DNA of 64,000 bases from Streptomyces tsukubensis. Its GTDB lineage: Bacteria > Actinomycetota > Actinomycetes > Streptomycetales > Streptomycetaceae. This document shows, piece by piece, positions 35,592-44,541 of this stretch. The first letter of the stretch is position 1, and each line of letters begins with the position of its first letter. The notes under the pieces were generated by a model. It did not search any database, was not told where the DNA came from, and worked only from the letters and a program-made list of their open reading frames with translations. The stretch is taken from the NCBI RefSeq assembly GCF_003932715.1, contig NZ_CP020700.1:2254501-2318500 (forward strand), written 5' to 3'. Position numbers and translations under genes: made by a program.

Positions 35592-37169
35592 GTGACGGAT
35601 CACGCGAGGGACCTGGCGAGGGACCGCACAGCGACGGATGCGGAAGGTACGCCGACGGGCCCGGAAGCGGGCGGCGGCGATCCGCTCGGCAGCCTCCTCC
35701 CCGCACTGCGGACCTCCCCCGGGCGCCCCGCCCTGCGCTTCGGGGAGCGCGCGCTGACGTACGGACAGCTCGCGGACACCGCCGGGGCGCTGGCCGCGCG
35801 GATCGGCGGCGCGCCCCTGGTGGCCCTGTGGGCAACCCCCACCCTGGAGACCGCGGTCGGCACCGTGGCCGCGCTGCTCGCCGGGGTCCCGGTCGTACCG
35901 CTGAATCCGAAGACGGGCGAACGGGAACTGGCCCATATCCTCGCGGACAGCGCTCCGGCGCTGGTGCTGGCGGCGGCCGGGGACGAACTGCCCGCCGCCC
36001 TGCGAGCGGTGGAACGGATCGACATCAACGCAACCGCGACCGCGACCGCTCCCACCGGGCCGCTGCCCGTCCCGGCGGGCCCGGAACCGGAGCCCGCCGC
36101 TCCGGCGATGATCGTCTACACCTCCGGTACGACCGGCCCGCCCAAGGGCGCCGTACTGCCCCGGCGGGCGATCGCCGCCAGCCTGGACGCGGTGGCCGAC
36201 GCCTGGGAGTGGACCGGTGACGACGTCCTCGTCCACGGACTGCCGCTGTTCCACGTCCACGGGCTGATCATCGGGGTCCTCGGTCCGCTGCGGCGCGGCG
36301 GCGCCCTGCGCCATCTGGGCCGGTTCTCCGTCGACGGGGTGGCCCGTGAGCTGGCGGACGGCGGCACGATGCTGTTCGGCGTGCCGACCATGTACCACCG
36401 GCTCGCGGAGTCGCTCGACGTGGACCCCGCTCTGGTGAAGGCGCTGGCGGGGGCCCGGCTGCTGGTGTCGGGATCGGCCGCGCTGCCGCTGCCCGACCAC
36501 ACCCGGATCACCACCGCGACCGGCCGCCGGGTCGTCGAGCGGTACGGCATGACGGAGACGCTGATGAACACCAGCGTCCGGGTCGACGACCCGCGGCCCC
36601 GGCCGGGTTCGGTCGGGGTGCCGCTGCCCGGCGTCGAACTGCGGCTGGTCGACGAGGCCGGGGCGGAGGTGGCCGCGTACGACGGCGAGACCATCGGTGA
36701 GATCCAGGTCCGCGGCACCAACCTCTTCTCCGGCTATCTCAACCGGCCCGAGGCGACCGCCGCCGCCTTCGACGGCGACTGGTTCCGCACCGGCGACATG
36801 GCGGTACGCGACGCGGACGGCGCGGTACGGATCGTCGGCCGCAAGGCCACCGACCTCATCAAGAGCGGCGGCTACAAGATCGGCGCCGGTGAAATCGAGA
36901 ACGCCCTGCTGGACCATCCCGGGGTGCGGGAAGCGGCGGTGACCGGGGAGCCGGATCCCGATCTCGGCGAACGCGTGGTCGCCTGGATCGTGCCGGCCGA
37001 CGCCGACCCGGGGGCGCGTCCGTCGCCGGAGGAACTGGAGGCCCATGTCGCCCGGCAGCTCTCCCCGCACAAACGGCCGCGCGAGGTGAGGTTCCTCGAC
37101 GCACTGCCCCGTAACGACATGGGCAAGATCATGAAGCGGGCGCTGGGCGCACCGGCGGCGGGGAGCTGA
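35592..37169 (+). CDS. matB: Malonyl-CoA/methylmalonyl-CoA synthetase (MatB type)
   Basis: 525 residues of the ANL adenylating superfamily. A3 motif YTSGTTGPPKGAV, A5 motif ERYGMTETLMN, A7 region GDWFRTGDMAV, A8 hinge RIVGRKATDLIKSGGYKIG and C-terminal catalytic Lys in NDMGKIMKRAL. The sequence closely follows S. coelicolor MatB (SCO2444) as I remember it, which makes malonyl- and methylmalonyl-CoA from the free acids, a supply route for fatty acid and polyketide synthesis. GTG start preceded by GGAGG. The 3' end overlaps the convergent ricin gene by 41 bp. Confidence 0.9.
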   Translation: MTDHARDLARDRTATDAEGTPTGPEAGGGDPLGSLLPALRTSPGRPALRFGERALTYGQLADTAGALAARIGGAPLVALWATPTLETAVGTVAALLAGVPVVPLNPKTGERELAHILADSAPALVLAAAGDELPAALRAVERIDINATATATAPTGPLPVPAGPEPEPAAPAMIVYTSGTTGPPKGAVLPRRAIAASLDAVADAWEWTGDDVLVHGLPLFHVHGLIIGVLGPLRRGGALRHLGRFSVDGVARELADGGTMLFGVPTMYHRLAESLDVDPALVKALAGARLLVSGSAALPLPDHTRITTATGRRVVERYGMTETLMNTSVRVDDPRPRPGSVGVPLPGVELRLVDEAGAEVAAYDGETIGEIQVRGTNLFSGYLNRPEATAAAFDGDWFRTGDMAVRDADGAVRIVGRKATDLIKSGGYKIGAGEIENALLDHPGVREAAVTGEPDPDLGERVVAWIVPADADPGARPSPEELEAHVARQLSPHKRPREVRFLDALPRNDMGKIMKRALGAPAAGS

Positions 37170-37211
37170 ACTCCGTACGCCAGCGCCACGGCCCGGAGCC
37201 CTCGCCGCCGC

Positions 37212-37247
37212 TGTCGCCGTTGTCGCTGTTGTCGCTGTTGTCGCCGT
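37212..37247. repeat. 9-bp tandem repeat in the ricin-domain gene
   Basis: Four units of TGTCGCTGT/TGTCGCCGT, encoding an Asp-Asn-Ser rich linker near the C-terminus. Confidence 0.75.
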
Positions 37248-37694
37248 GGTCGCTGCGGAGGCGGACGACGGCCGGGGCGCCGATGCCGGGAGCGGCGGGG
37301 ACGACGGCCTGCCGGTCGTCGCGGCGCGCGAGCAGTTCGCCCCCGGCGGTCAGTTCGTAGCGCAGCCGGAGCGCGCCGGTGCCCCCGGGACCGGCGGTCG
37401 CACCGGGCTCGCGGTCGCAGGAGGCCAGGGCCAGAACGCCGTCCGGGCGCCCCGAGTCCAGACAGAGCGCCGGGGCGGCGGCGCTCCGCAGCAGCCCGTC
37501 GGTCTCGTACGTCCAGCGCTGGCTGAGCCGTCCGGCGCAGATCTCGGTCACCGCGTCGGCGCCCCGGCGGGCGATGCCGTCGCGGACGTCGAGACAGAGC
37601 CCGGACGCGGTGTGGCGCAGCCGGGCGGTGAACGGCGCGGACGGCGGCGCGGGGGCGGTGGCCGCCGGACCGGACGGTGCGGTTCCCGTGGCCG

Positions 37695-37714
37695 GGGCGG
37701 GCGGGCGGGCGGGC
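37695..37714. repeat. GGGC tetranucleotide repeat at the frameshift point
   Basis: Five uninterrupted GGGC units within the Pro/Ala linker between membrane helix and lectin domain. A change of one unit shifts the frame by one base. Confidence 0.85.
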
Positions 37715-38836
37715 CCGGGACTGTGCCGTACTGCCGTCGTCGGCCCAGAGGTCGGAGCCGAGTGCGGTCACCAGCAGAAGCCCGGCCAAGGATGCGGCCG
37801 CGACCAGCAGCGCGGTGCCGGAGCGGTACGCCCGGAGCGCCCCGAACGTGTCGGCGGCGAGAGAGGCGAGAGTACGGACGGGTGCGGGGGTACGGCTCCG
37901 GGGGCGGCGGCCCGCGCGGGCCCGGTGCCCGGGGGCGCGCCGGGCCGCCCCGGATCCCTCGCCACCGCCGCCACCGTTGCGGGCCGCCGTTCTGCGGCGG
38001 GCGGGCCGGGCGTCGAAGTAGGGCCGGGCGGCCCGGCCCAGCAGCGCCTCGGCCAGCAGCAGCCCCAGCCGGTCGCCGGTGTGGTCCAGTTGGTCCGCCG
38101 CGAGCCGGCAGTGGGCGCACTGTGCCGCATGGGCCGAAACATCCGGCACGGGCGCGGGCATGGGCGCGCACGTATCGCCGTCCTTCCGGCGGGCAGCGGC
38201 GTCGAGCAGCTTGCTGTAGTGGCGGCAGCTGTCGTCCGGGGCCAGTTCCCGGTGGCAGCGGAGTACGGCGGCGCGGAACGTCTCACGGACCGGTTCGCGC
38301 CGGGCCGCGGCCGTCCGGGGGTCCACCGCCAGCAGTGCGGCGGGGACGGAGATCCCTTCGCCTTCGGCCTCGGTGTGCCAGATCAGGCACTGGTCGGCGC
38401 CGGACAGCAGCTGGAACGCGCGGGCGGTCAGGGTCCGGTCGCCGTCGGCGGTGAACATCGCGGCGGGCACGGCACGGCCGGTCTCGGGGTGGCGAAGCCC
38501 GGCCAGTGCGGTGACCTCGGCGTCACGGGCCCAGGCCGCGCCGGTACGGCGGGCGGCGGCCAGCAGCAGCGGGCGGAGCGCGGTCGTCGGCCGTCTCCGG
38601 CGCAGTTCGCCGAGGACCGTGTCGAAAGCGGCGGTGGTGAGCAGGAACGCGGCCTTCGGCGAGGGGGTGACGACGGACGCGTAGTCGAAGACGGACTGCC
38701 AGTGACGGGCCATCAGCACGGCCACGGGACGGGCGGTCGCCGCCTCGCCGCCCGACCGGAGGGCGTCGGCCAGCGCCTCGTCGGAAGCGGCGGCGGAAAG
38801 GGGCGGGGGGTGGGTTCCGGGGGGCGGAGGCTGCAT

Positions 38837-39238
38837 CAGACGTCTTTCCGTCCGGGGGCAGTCGGGGTCCTGCGGCGCCGGAGAGAGGACGGAAGAGAAG
38901 GGCGGGGCGGGCGTACGGGCGCGCTGGTCGACGCGCAGGTCGAACGGAACGTCCTGGTCCGGCCGGGAGGGGGCTCACCTTCGCACAATCGTCACGGACG
39001 GAACAAGAGTTCCCCATGGGATGGGGATTTGGCCGTTCATCGACAAAGCAAAGAACGCCACTGCTCCTGAACGGAGTCGACCGGATCGGGGGACGGCGGC
39101 GGACAGCAGCGGTCGGCGGGCGGGCAGAAGCCTTCCCGTTCGGACACGGTCCGTCCCGGAGGCGGGCTTTCCGCCAACCACGGCGGTGTCACCGGCCGTT
39201 CGCCCGGGGTCGGTCCGGCGGGGCGGGCGGCCGCCCGG
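38837..39238. other. 402-bp intergenic region, no gene seen
   Basis: Between modBC and the ricin-domain gene, both on the minus strand. Contains one small palindrome GGAAC-AAGA-GTTCC (39000-39013) in a comparatively AT-rich patch (38980-39065), probably the promoter of the ricin-domain gene. No RNA gene or conserved reading frame recognised. Confidence 0.5.
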
Positions 39239-41215
39239 TCACAGCCGTACCGTCACGACCTCCGTGGCCTTCACGCTCGTCCAGACCTGCTCCCCCTCCG
39301 CGAGCCCCAGCTCCGCCGCCGCCTGCGGGGTGATCTCCGCGACCAGGTCCGGCGCGGCGGCGGAGACCACCAGCACCCGCAGCCTGCCGCCGGACGCGGT
39401 GATCTCCCGTACCGTCCCCGGCCAGACGTTGCGCGGGCTGCCCGCGGGCCGCTCCCGGTGGACCGCGACGGCCTCGGGGGCGATGACGGCGAGCACCTCG
39501 GCCCCGGCCGGCGGCGGTTCGGCCACGACCAGCCGGCCGCCGTCCCGCAGGGTCAGGGACCCGTCGGCCGCTGCGGTGCCCGGCCAGGCGTTGCGGCCCA
39601 GCATCCGCGCCACCCAGGGGGAGCGCGGACGGCGGGTGACCTCGGCGGGCGGGGCGTCCTGGAGGGCTTCGCCGCCGTCGAGGACGAGGACGCGGTCTGC
39701 GAGCGACAGGGCCTCCACCGGATCGTGGGTGACGATCAGGCAGACCCCGCCGAAGGAGTCGAGATGGCGGCGGAGGAGATGGCGTACCCGGGCCCGGGTG
39801 GTCTGGTCGAGCGCGGCCAGCGGCTCGTCGAGCAGCAGCAGCTTCGGCCGGGCGGCGAGCGCCCGGGCGAGCGCCACCCGCTGGGCCTGTCCGCCGGAGA
39901 GCTGGGCGGGCCGGTGGTGGGCGAGCCTGCCGACACCGAGCCGGTCCAGCCACTGCCGGGCCTCGCGCCGGGCCTCGGCGCGCGGGACGCCGTGGGCGCG
40001 CAGTCCGTAGGCGGTGTTGCCGAGGGCGGTCAGATGCGGGAAGAGGGCGCCGTGCTGCGGAACCCAGGCGACCGCGCGGCGGTGCGGCGGGAGCCCGGTC
40101 ACATCGTCGCCGCCGAGGCGGAGCGCCGCCCGGGCGCGGGGGGTCAGCCCGAGCAGGGCCCGGAGCAGGGTCGTCTTCCCGGCGCCGTTGGGGCCGACGA
40201 CGGCGACGGTGGTGCCGGGCGCGGCATCGAGGGCGAGCCGGGTGAATCCGGTGACCTCGGCGTGCAGGGACCACTGCGCTCCGGGGTCCGGGGCCGGGGC
40301 GCCGTCCGCGCCTCCCGCTTCCTCTTCCCTGTCGGGTTCGGGGCCGTCCGCGGGCGCCGCCTCGGTACGGTCGGCGCCCGCGCCCCCGGTCCACCGCCCG
40401 CGGAGCGCGATCAGTACGGCCATGGCGATCGCGAGCAGCAGCAGTGATACCGAGGTGGCCGCGGCCGGTTCCTCCTGGAGCAGCAGATACACCTGGAGCG
40501 GCAGGGTCTGGGTCACCCCCGGCAGATTGCCCGCGAAGGTGATCGTCGCCCCGAACTCCCCGAGCGCCCTGGCCCAGGTGAGCGCGGCGCCCGCGATCAG
40601 CCCGGGGGCGGCCATCGGCACGGTGACCGTGAAGAACACCCGGAGGGGGGAGGCGCCGAGGGACGCGGCGGTCTCCTCGTACTCGGGGCGCAGCCCGTTC
40701 AGCGCGCCTTCGAGACTGATGACGAGGAACGGCATCGCCACAAAGGTCGCGGCGATCACGGCGCCCGAGGTGTGGAAGGGAAGGGTGATTCCGAAGCTGT
40801 CCTCCAGCCAGGGCCCGAGCAGCCCGCGCCGGCCGAAGCCGAGGAGCAGCGCCACACCGCCGACGGTGGGCGGGAGCACCATCGGCAGCATCACCAGGGT
40901 GCGGATGAACGCCTTGCCGGGGATGTCGGTCCTGGCCAGCAGCCAGGCCAGGGGCACTCCGAGCAGCAGGGAGAGCGCGAGCGCCCAGCCCGACACCAGG
41001 AGGGAGAGCCCGAGGGCCTCGGTCACCCCGGGGCTGGTCAGATGGGTGCCGAGCGCGGCCCATTCGGTCCGGGCGAGGATGCCGATCAGCGGCAGCAGCA
41101 GGAAGCCGACGGCGAGGAGAGCGGGCAGGGCGAGGACGACGGGCACCCCGCCGGGACCGGCCCCTCTGCGGGAGCCGGGCCGGGCGGAGCGGGCCGGGCG
41201 GGGTTCTCCGGACAC
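39239..41215 (-). CDS. Molybdate ABC transporter, fused permease and ATPase (ModBC)
   Basis: 658 residues. Residues ~20-270 form a ModB permease (six helices; EAA loop EETAASLGASPLRVFF). After an acidic linker comes a ModC ATPase: Walker A GPNGAGKTT, signature LSGGQAQR, Walker B LLLLDEPLAALD, switch His in VTHDPVEAL. The last ~130 residues are a TOBE/Mop molybdate-binding region. ModB and ModC are usually separate chains; the fusion gives two ATPase sites upon dimerisation. GTG start 3 bp after the modA stop. Confidence 0.92.
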   Translation of the reverse strand: MSGEPRPARSARPGSRRGAGPGGVPVVLALPALLAVGFLLLPLIGILARTEWAALGTHLTSPGVTEALGLSLLVSGWALALSLLLGVPLAWLLARTDIPGKAFIRTLVMLPMVLPPTVGGVALLLGFGRRGLLGPWLEDSFGITLPFHTSGAVIAATFVAMPFLVISLEGALNGLRPEYEETAASLGASPLRVFFTVTVPMAAPGLIAGAALTWARALGEFGATITFAGNLPGVTQTLPLQVYLLLQEEPAAATSVSLLLLAIAMAVLIALRGRWTGGAGADRTEAAPADGPEPDREEEAGGADGAPAPDPGAQWSLHAEVTGFTRLALDAAPGTTVAVVGPNGAGKTTLLRALLGLTPRARAALRLGGDDVTGLPPHRRAVAWVPQHGALFPHLTALGNTAYGLRAHGVPRAEARREARQWLDRLGVGRLAHHRPAQLSGGQAQRVALARALAARPKLLLLDEPLAALDQTTRARVRHLLRRHLDSFGGVCLIVTHDPVEALSLADRVLVLDGGEALQDAPPAEVTRRPRSPWVARMLGRNAWPGTAAADGSLTLRDGGRLVVAEPPPAGAEVLAVIAPEAVAVHRERPAGSPRNVWPGTVREITASGGRLRVLVVSAAAPDLVAEITPQAAAELGLAEGEQVWTSVKATEVVTVRL

Positions 41216-41218
41216 GGC

Positions 41219-42028
41219 CTACGGCTGCTGGAAGCCCGCGCCGCTGAGGATCCGCTGCGCCTCGGGGCCCTTGAGCCACTCAACGAAGGCCGCGGCGGCG
41301 TCCGCGTTCTTCGTGGTCTTCAGCGTTGCCGCCGGGTAGGCGGCGACGGCGTTCTGGGCGTCGGGGATCTCGATCGCGTCGACCTTGTCCGCTGCACCGG
41401 CCGCGTCCGTCTTGTAGACCAGTCCGGCGTCGGCCTCGCCCAGTTCGACCTTGCTGAGCACGGCCCGGACGTTCGGCTCCTGGGACACCGGCTTCACGGA
41501 GAGCTTCTGGGCGTCGAGGACCTGCCGGCTGTAGCGTCCGGCGGGCACCTCGGGCGCGGCGAGCACCACCTTGAGCCCGGGGTCGGTGAGGTCCTTGAGG
41601 GCGGCGACCTTCTGCGGATTGCCCTCTTCGACCGCGATGACGAGCCGGTTCCTGGCGATGATCACGGGGGTGCCGGTCTCGCCCTTCAGCCCGTCCATGG
41701 TCTTGGTGTCGGCGGTGACCAGGGCATCGGCGGGGGCGCCCTGGCGGACCTGGGCGGCCAGCTCCTGGGAGCCCGCGAAGGAGAAGGTGATCTCGGTGCC
41801 GGGGTGGGCCTTCTCGTAGGCGGCTCCGGCGGTCTTGAAGACGTCGGTGAGCGACGCGGCGGCCAGGACGGTCAGCGCGGACTTCGACTGCTTGCCGCCG
41901 CCGTCATCGCCACCGTCGCCGTCATCGCCGCCGCAGGCGGTGAGCGGTACGAGGAGGGCCGCCGCGGCCGTCAGGGCGAGGACCGCGCGGCGGGTGCGTG
42001 AGGGACCGGTGCTCGGGGAGAGGGACAT
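41219..42028 (-). CDS. modA: Molybdate-binding lipoprotein ModA
   Basis: 269 residues. Signal peptide with lipobox LTAC; acidic/Gly-rich linker; then the periplasmic-binding fold starting [13 protein letters not shown] with [12 protein letters not shown] and [13 protein letters not shown], as in ModA. It delivers molybdate (or tungstate) to the fused ModBC encoded next to it. ATG with AAGGAG upstream; 14 bp after the regulator gene. Confidence 0.95.
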   Translation of the reverse strand: MSLSPSTGPSRTRRAVLALTAAAALLVPLTACGGDDGDGGDDGGGKQSKSALTVLAAASLTDVFKTAGAAYEKAHPGTEITFSFAGSQELAAQVRQGAPADALVTADTKTMDGLKGETGTPVIIARNRLVIAVEEGNPQKVAALKDLTDPGLKVVLAAPEVPAGRYSRQVLDAQKLSVKPVSQEPNVRAVLSKVELGEADAGLVYKTDAAGAADKVDAIEIPDAQNAVAAYPAATLKTTKNADAAAAFVEWLKGPEAQRILSGAGFQQP

Positions 42029-42042
42029 CCGTCAGGGCTCCT

Positions 42043-42438
42043 TCAGGGACGGTCGATGTGCACGCTGGTCGACTTCACACGGGCGGTGGCCTGCATTCCG
42101 ACCTCCAGCCCCAGCTCTTCCACGGCCTCCCGGGTCAGCAGGGAGACCAGACGGTGCGGTCCGGCCTGGATCTCGACCTGGGCGGCGATATCGCCGAGCT
42201 TGACCGCGGTGACGATGCCGGGGAAGGCGTTACGGGCCGAGGTGTACGAGGGCTCGCCCTCGGCGTCGTCGCCCTGGCCGAGTTCGACGGCGAAGGCGGC
42301 CAGATCCCGGCCGTCGACGAGGCGACGGCCGCTGTCGTCGCGGTGCGTGGTGAACCGGCCCGCGTCGGCCCAGCGGCGGGCGGTGTCGGGGCTCACGCCC
42401 AGCAGCTTCGCCGCCTGCCCGATCGTATAGGACTGCAT
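42043..42438 (-). CDS. Molybdenum-responsive regulator, HTH plus molbindin (TOBE) domain
   Basis: 131 residues. The N-terminus is a MerR/excisionase-type HTH (YTIGQAAKLLGVSPDTARRW); the C-terminus is a Mop/TOBE molybdate-binding domain starting SARNAFPGIVTAVKLG. The combination acts like ModE: it senses molybdate and controls the transporter genes behind it. First gene of regulator-modA-modBC. I choose ATG 42438 (MQSYTIG) because TATGTT ends 7 nt before it, a leaderless arrangement; ATG 42450 would add four residues. Confidence 0.9.
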   Translation of the reverse strand: MQSYTIGQAAKLLGVSPDTARRWADAGRFTTHRDDSGRRLVDGRDLAAFAVELGQGDDAEGEPSYTSARNAFPGIVTAVKLGDIAAQVEIQAGPHRLVSLLTREAVEELGLEVGMQATARVKSTSVHIDRP

Positions 42439-42475
42439 ATGCGACAACATATGCGGGCATGGCTTGCATCTACAA
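42435..42475 (-). promoter_or_regulatory. Mo-regulator promoter with palindrome over the start codon
   Basis: Minus strand: TTGTAG (42475-42470), 18-bp spacer, TATGTT (42451-42446). The perfect inverted repeat GCATATG-CGACAA-CATATGC (42435-42454, as read on plus) covers the -10 box, the transcription start and the ATG. Likely operator for molybdate-dependent repression of the mod operon. Confidence 0.6.
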
Positions 42476-42615
42476 GGCGATATCTCTGATCAGCCAGCAG
42501 ATGCCAGGCGGTCGGGAGGGGGGTGCCCGGGGCGCTTGACCAACCCGGCGGGCGGGCGGAGACTCGGAAGTACGCGCACGACACCGGTGCGCGACAGGCA
42601 CCCGCACCAGCCCAT

Positions 42616-42651
42616 GAAGGCCCCGGCCAGTCCCCTCCGGCCGGGGCCTTC
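42616..42651 (-). terminator. Terminator hairpin after the 73-residue protein gene
   Basis: Perfect 13-bp stem GAAGGCCCCGGCC/GGCCGGGGCCTTC with a 10-nt loop, 10 bp after the stop of the gene at 42662-42883. Confidence 0.8.
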
Positions 42652-42661
42652 ACCGCGCACG

Positions 42662-42883
42662 TCAGGCCCCTTCCTCCGGGGCCGGGGCCTCCGCCGGGTA
42701 GCGCACCCGGGCCTTGAGCGCCTGCTCCACCGCGTACCTGCTCTCCCCGGAGGCGAGGGCATGGGCGGTGATCGCGGCCTGGACGGCTCCGGCGGTCTCC
42801 ACCGTGAGCCGCCCCTCCTGGATCTCCCGCCAGGCCCGGGTCTCCAGTGCCACCAATTCATCCGTCAGCTTGATTTCAGCCAT
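42662..42883 (-). CDS. Small protein of unknown function
   Basis: 73 residues, helical and amphipathic (AEIKLTDELVALETRAWREI), no membrane segment, no recognised domain. Typical codon use and a clear terminator behind it support expression. ATG 42883 lies 7 nt after TATGAT (42896-42891), so it may be leaderless; ATG 42895 would overlap that box. It stands alone between the mod operon and the amidase. Confidence 0.6.
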   Translation of the reverse strand: MAEIKLTDELVALETRAWREIQEGRLTVETAGAVQAAITAHALASGESRYAVEQALKARVRYPAEAPAPEEGA

Positions 42884-42895
42884 GGCCGAAATCAT

Positions 42896-43203
42896 ATGCC
42901 GCGACGGCCGCCGGGCCCGGATGCCGGGACCGGCACCCCCGGCTCAGGCCGGACGAATCTCCCCCGGGACACCCTCCGCCCGCCGCGCGCCCCGGCGACC
43001 ACAACACTCCCAACAGCCCCTTTGTGAACTCCTGTCGGCGCGCGGAGGGCGGCAACAAGGGGCGCGTAAAGGAGCATTCGCCGCGGAATTCCCCGTTCCA
43101 GCGGCTTCAAACCTCCAACTTTCCCATTTTTCCTGCTCAAATGAACGTAATCTACTGATCAGCCAGATGAGTCAGCGCCATCCGCATCACTGGAGTACCT
43201 CCC
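42896..43203. other. 308-bp intergenic region, no gene seen
   Basis: Separates the small gene from the amidase gene. An AT-richer patch (43105-43175) probably holds the amidase promoter. The 12-mer CTGATCAGCCAG at 43155-43166 also occurs at 42486-42497. Confidence 0.45.
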
Positions 43204-44148
43204 ATGGCAACACCGATGACCGCCGCCCAGTTCGAGGCCGCTCTCCGAGCCGAGGGGGTGAAGGTCGTCGAGGTCGGCAGCTGGCAGAGCCATACCCGTA
43301 CCGCCGCCGGCCGCCCCTGGGGTCCCGTCCACGGAATCGTGATCCACCACACGGTCACCGAACGCCCCACCGACCCCGTCCGGCTCTGCCGGGACGGCTA
43401 CAGCGCACTGCCAGGACCGCTCTGCCACGCCGTGATCACCAAGGACGGCGCGGTCCATCTGATCGGCTGGGGCCGCACCAACCACGCGGGCGGCGGCGAC
43501 CCCCGCGTGCTCGACGTGGTCACGGCCGAGTCCTACGGCGAGCGCCCCCCGGCCCCCACCAAGGGCAACAAGGACGGCATCGACGGCAACCGTCACTTCT
43601 ACGGCTTCGAGTGCGAGAACCTCGGCGACGGCAAGGACCCCTGGCCGGCCGCGCAGCTGGAGGCCATCGAGCGGGTCTCGGCCGCGCTCTGCCGGGTGCA
43701 CGGCTGGTCGGCGAAGTCGGTGATCGGCCACCGCGAGTGGTCGAACGACAAGGTGGACCCCAGGGGCTTCACCATGCCGGACCTGCGCGCCCGTATCGCG
43801 GACCGCCTCACCGGCCGCCCCACCCCCAAGCCGAAGCCCCCGACGGTCCCCAAGCCCTCCAAGCCGGTGGTCGACCTCTCCCAGCTGATCGCCGCCGCCC
43901 GCCGCGACCCCGCCCGCCCCGGCACCCCCGTCAGCTACCCCGGCGTCAAAACCGTGGAGAAGGCCCTGGTCAAGGAGGGCCTGCTGACCGCGGGCCTGGC
44001 CGACGGCCACTACGGCACCGCCACCAAGGACGCCTACGCGGCCTGGCAGCGCCGCCTCGGCTACACGGGCGGAGCCGCGGACGGCATCCCGGGCCAGGCC
44101 TCCCTGAAGAAACTCGCCACGAAGCACGGCTTCACCGTGACCCCTTGA
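43204..44148 (+). CDS. N-acetylmuramoyl-L-alanine amidase with peptidoglycan-binding domain, endolysin-like
   Basis: 314 residues. The amidase_2/PGRP domain (~35-200) shows zinc ligands in VIHHTV and IGHREWSND, and FECENLGDG. A Pro/Lys linker (PTPKPKPPTVPKPSKP) leads to a C-terminal peptidoglycan-binding module (DGHYGTATKDAYAAWQRRLG). There is no signal peptide, a trait of phage endolysins, which need a holin or another release route. It cleaves the bond between muramic acid and L-Ala. GGAG lies 9 nt before the ATG. No other phage gene is visible nearby. Confidence 0.88.
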   Translation: MATPMTAAQFEAALRAEGVKVVEVGSWQSHTRTAAGRPWGPVHGIVIHHTVTERPTDPVRLCRDGYSALPGPLCHAVITKDGAVHLIGWGRTNHAGGGDPRVLDVVTAESYGERPPAPTKGNKDGIDGNRHFYGFECENLGDGKDPWPAAQLEAIERVSAALCRVHGWSAKSVIGHREWSNDKVDPRGFTMPDLRARIADRLTGRPTPKPKPPTVPKPSKPVVDLSQLIAAARRDPARPGTPVSYPGVKTVEKALVKEGLLTAGLADGHYGTATKDAYAAWQRRLGYTGGAADGIPGQASLKKLATKHGFTVTP

Positions 44149-44175
44149 CCCACCGGCCCGGTGCGACGCCCACGG

Positions 44176-44330
44176 TCACTCCCGGGCGTCGCGCTGGTCC
44201 ACTTCCTTCAGTACGGAGGCGACCGTCACGAAGTCGCTGTCCACATGGAGCACGGTGTGCCCGTGGTGGACCGCGGTCGCCCACACCCACGAGATCGACG
44301 GCTCCCGCGGAACGATGGTGCCCGAGCTGG
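44176..44330 (-). pseudogene. Remnant of a PIN-domain (VapC-like) toxin gene, C-terminal part
   Basis: In one minus-strand frame ending at 44176 the peptide WATAVHHGHTVLHVDSDF is readable, matching the last conserved block of PIN-domain nucleases. Upstream the frame loses resemblance and no start or antitoxin is present. The 393-bp gap from 44149 to 44541 otherwise contains no gene I can support. Probably an eroded toxin-antitoxin locus. Confidence 0.45.
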
Positions 44331-44541
44331 GTCGGCTTGTACTGGGCGGAATCCACCCGGCGCCAGGCCCCTTTCGGCACGGGCGCCGTCGCGCACAACG
44401 CAGCCGACGACACGGTCAACACCGCACTACGGGAGATCGCAGAAAGCCTCCGGCGCCTGCGCGCCCCACGCGAACGGCGGGATTCACCGGCCGTGCCGAA
44501 CACGGTCACGACCTACCCGTGAGCCGCTCGCGTCCCGCACG

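Larger units (their letters stand above)
37129..38836 (-). pseudogene. Sigma-like/zinc-finger/ricin-domain membrane protein gene, frameshifted
   Basis: The N-terminal frame (from 38836) encodes a sigma-70-region-2-like helical domain, a zf-HC2-like HAAQCAHC motif (~235) and a membrane helix (ALLVAAASLAGLLLVTALG). Beyond ~37730 this frame becomes Arg/Pro-rich nonsense, while another frame continues with a convincing beta-trefoil (LRHTASGLCLDVRDG, then AGRLSQRWTYET) to the stop at 37129. The frames join within a run of five GGGC units (37695-37714); losing one unit restores the reading frame. It may be a phase-variable gene, a decayed gene or an assembly error. No carbohydrate target can be assigned. 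Confidence 0.7.

Noticed and set aside
36872..37690. Continuation of the ricin-gene N-terminal frame into matB
   Set aside because: Arg/Pro-rich composition and antisense overlap with MatB mark it as a shadow after the frameshift.
44395..44522. Plus-strand peptide DDTVNTALREIAESLRRL that looks protein-like
   Set aside because: No start codon with support and no recognisable domain; it may be the tail of another eroded gene but cannot be called.
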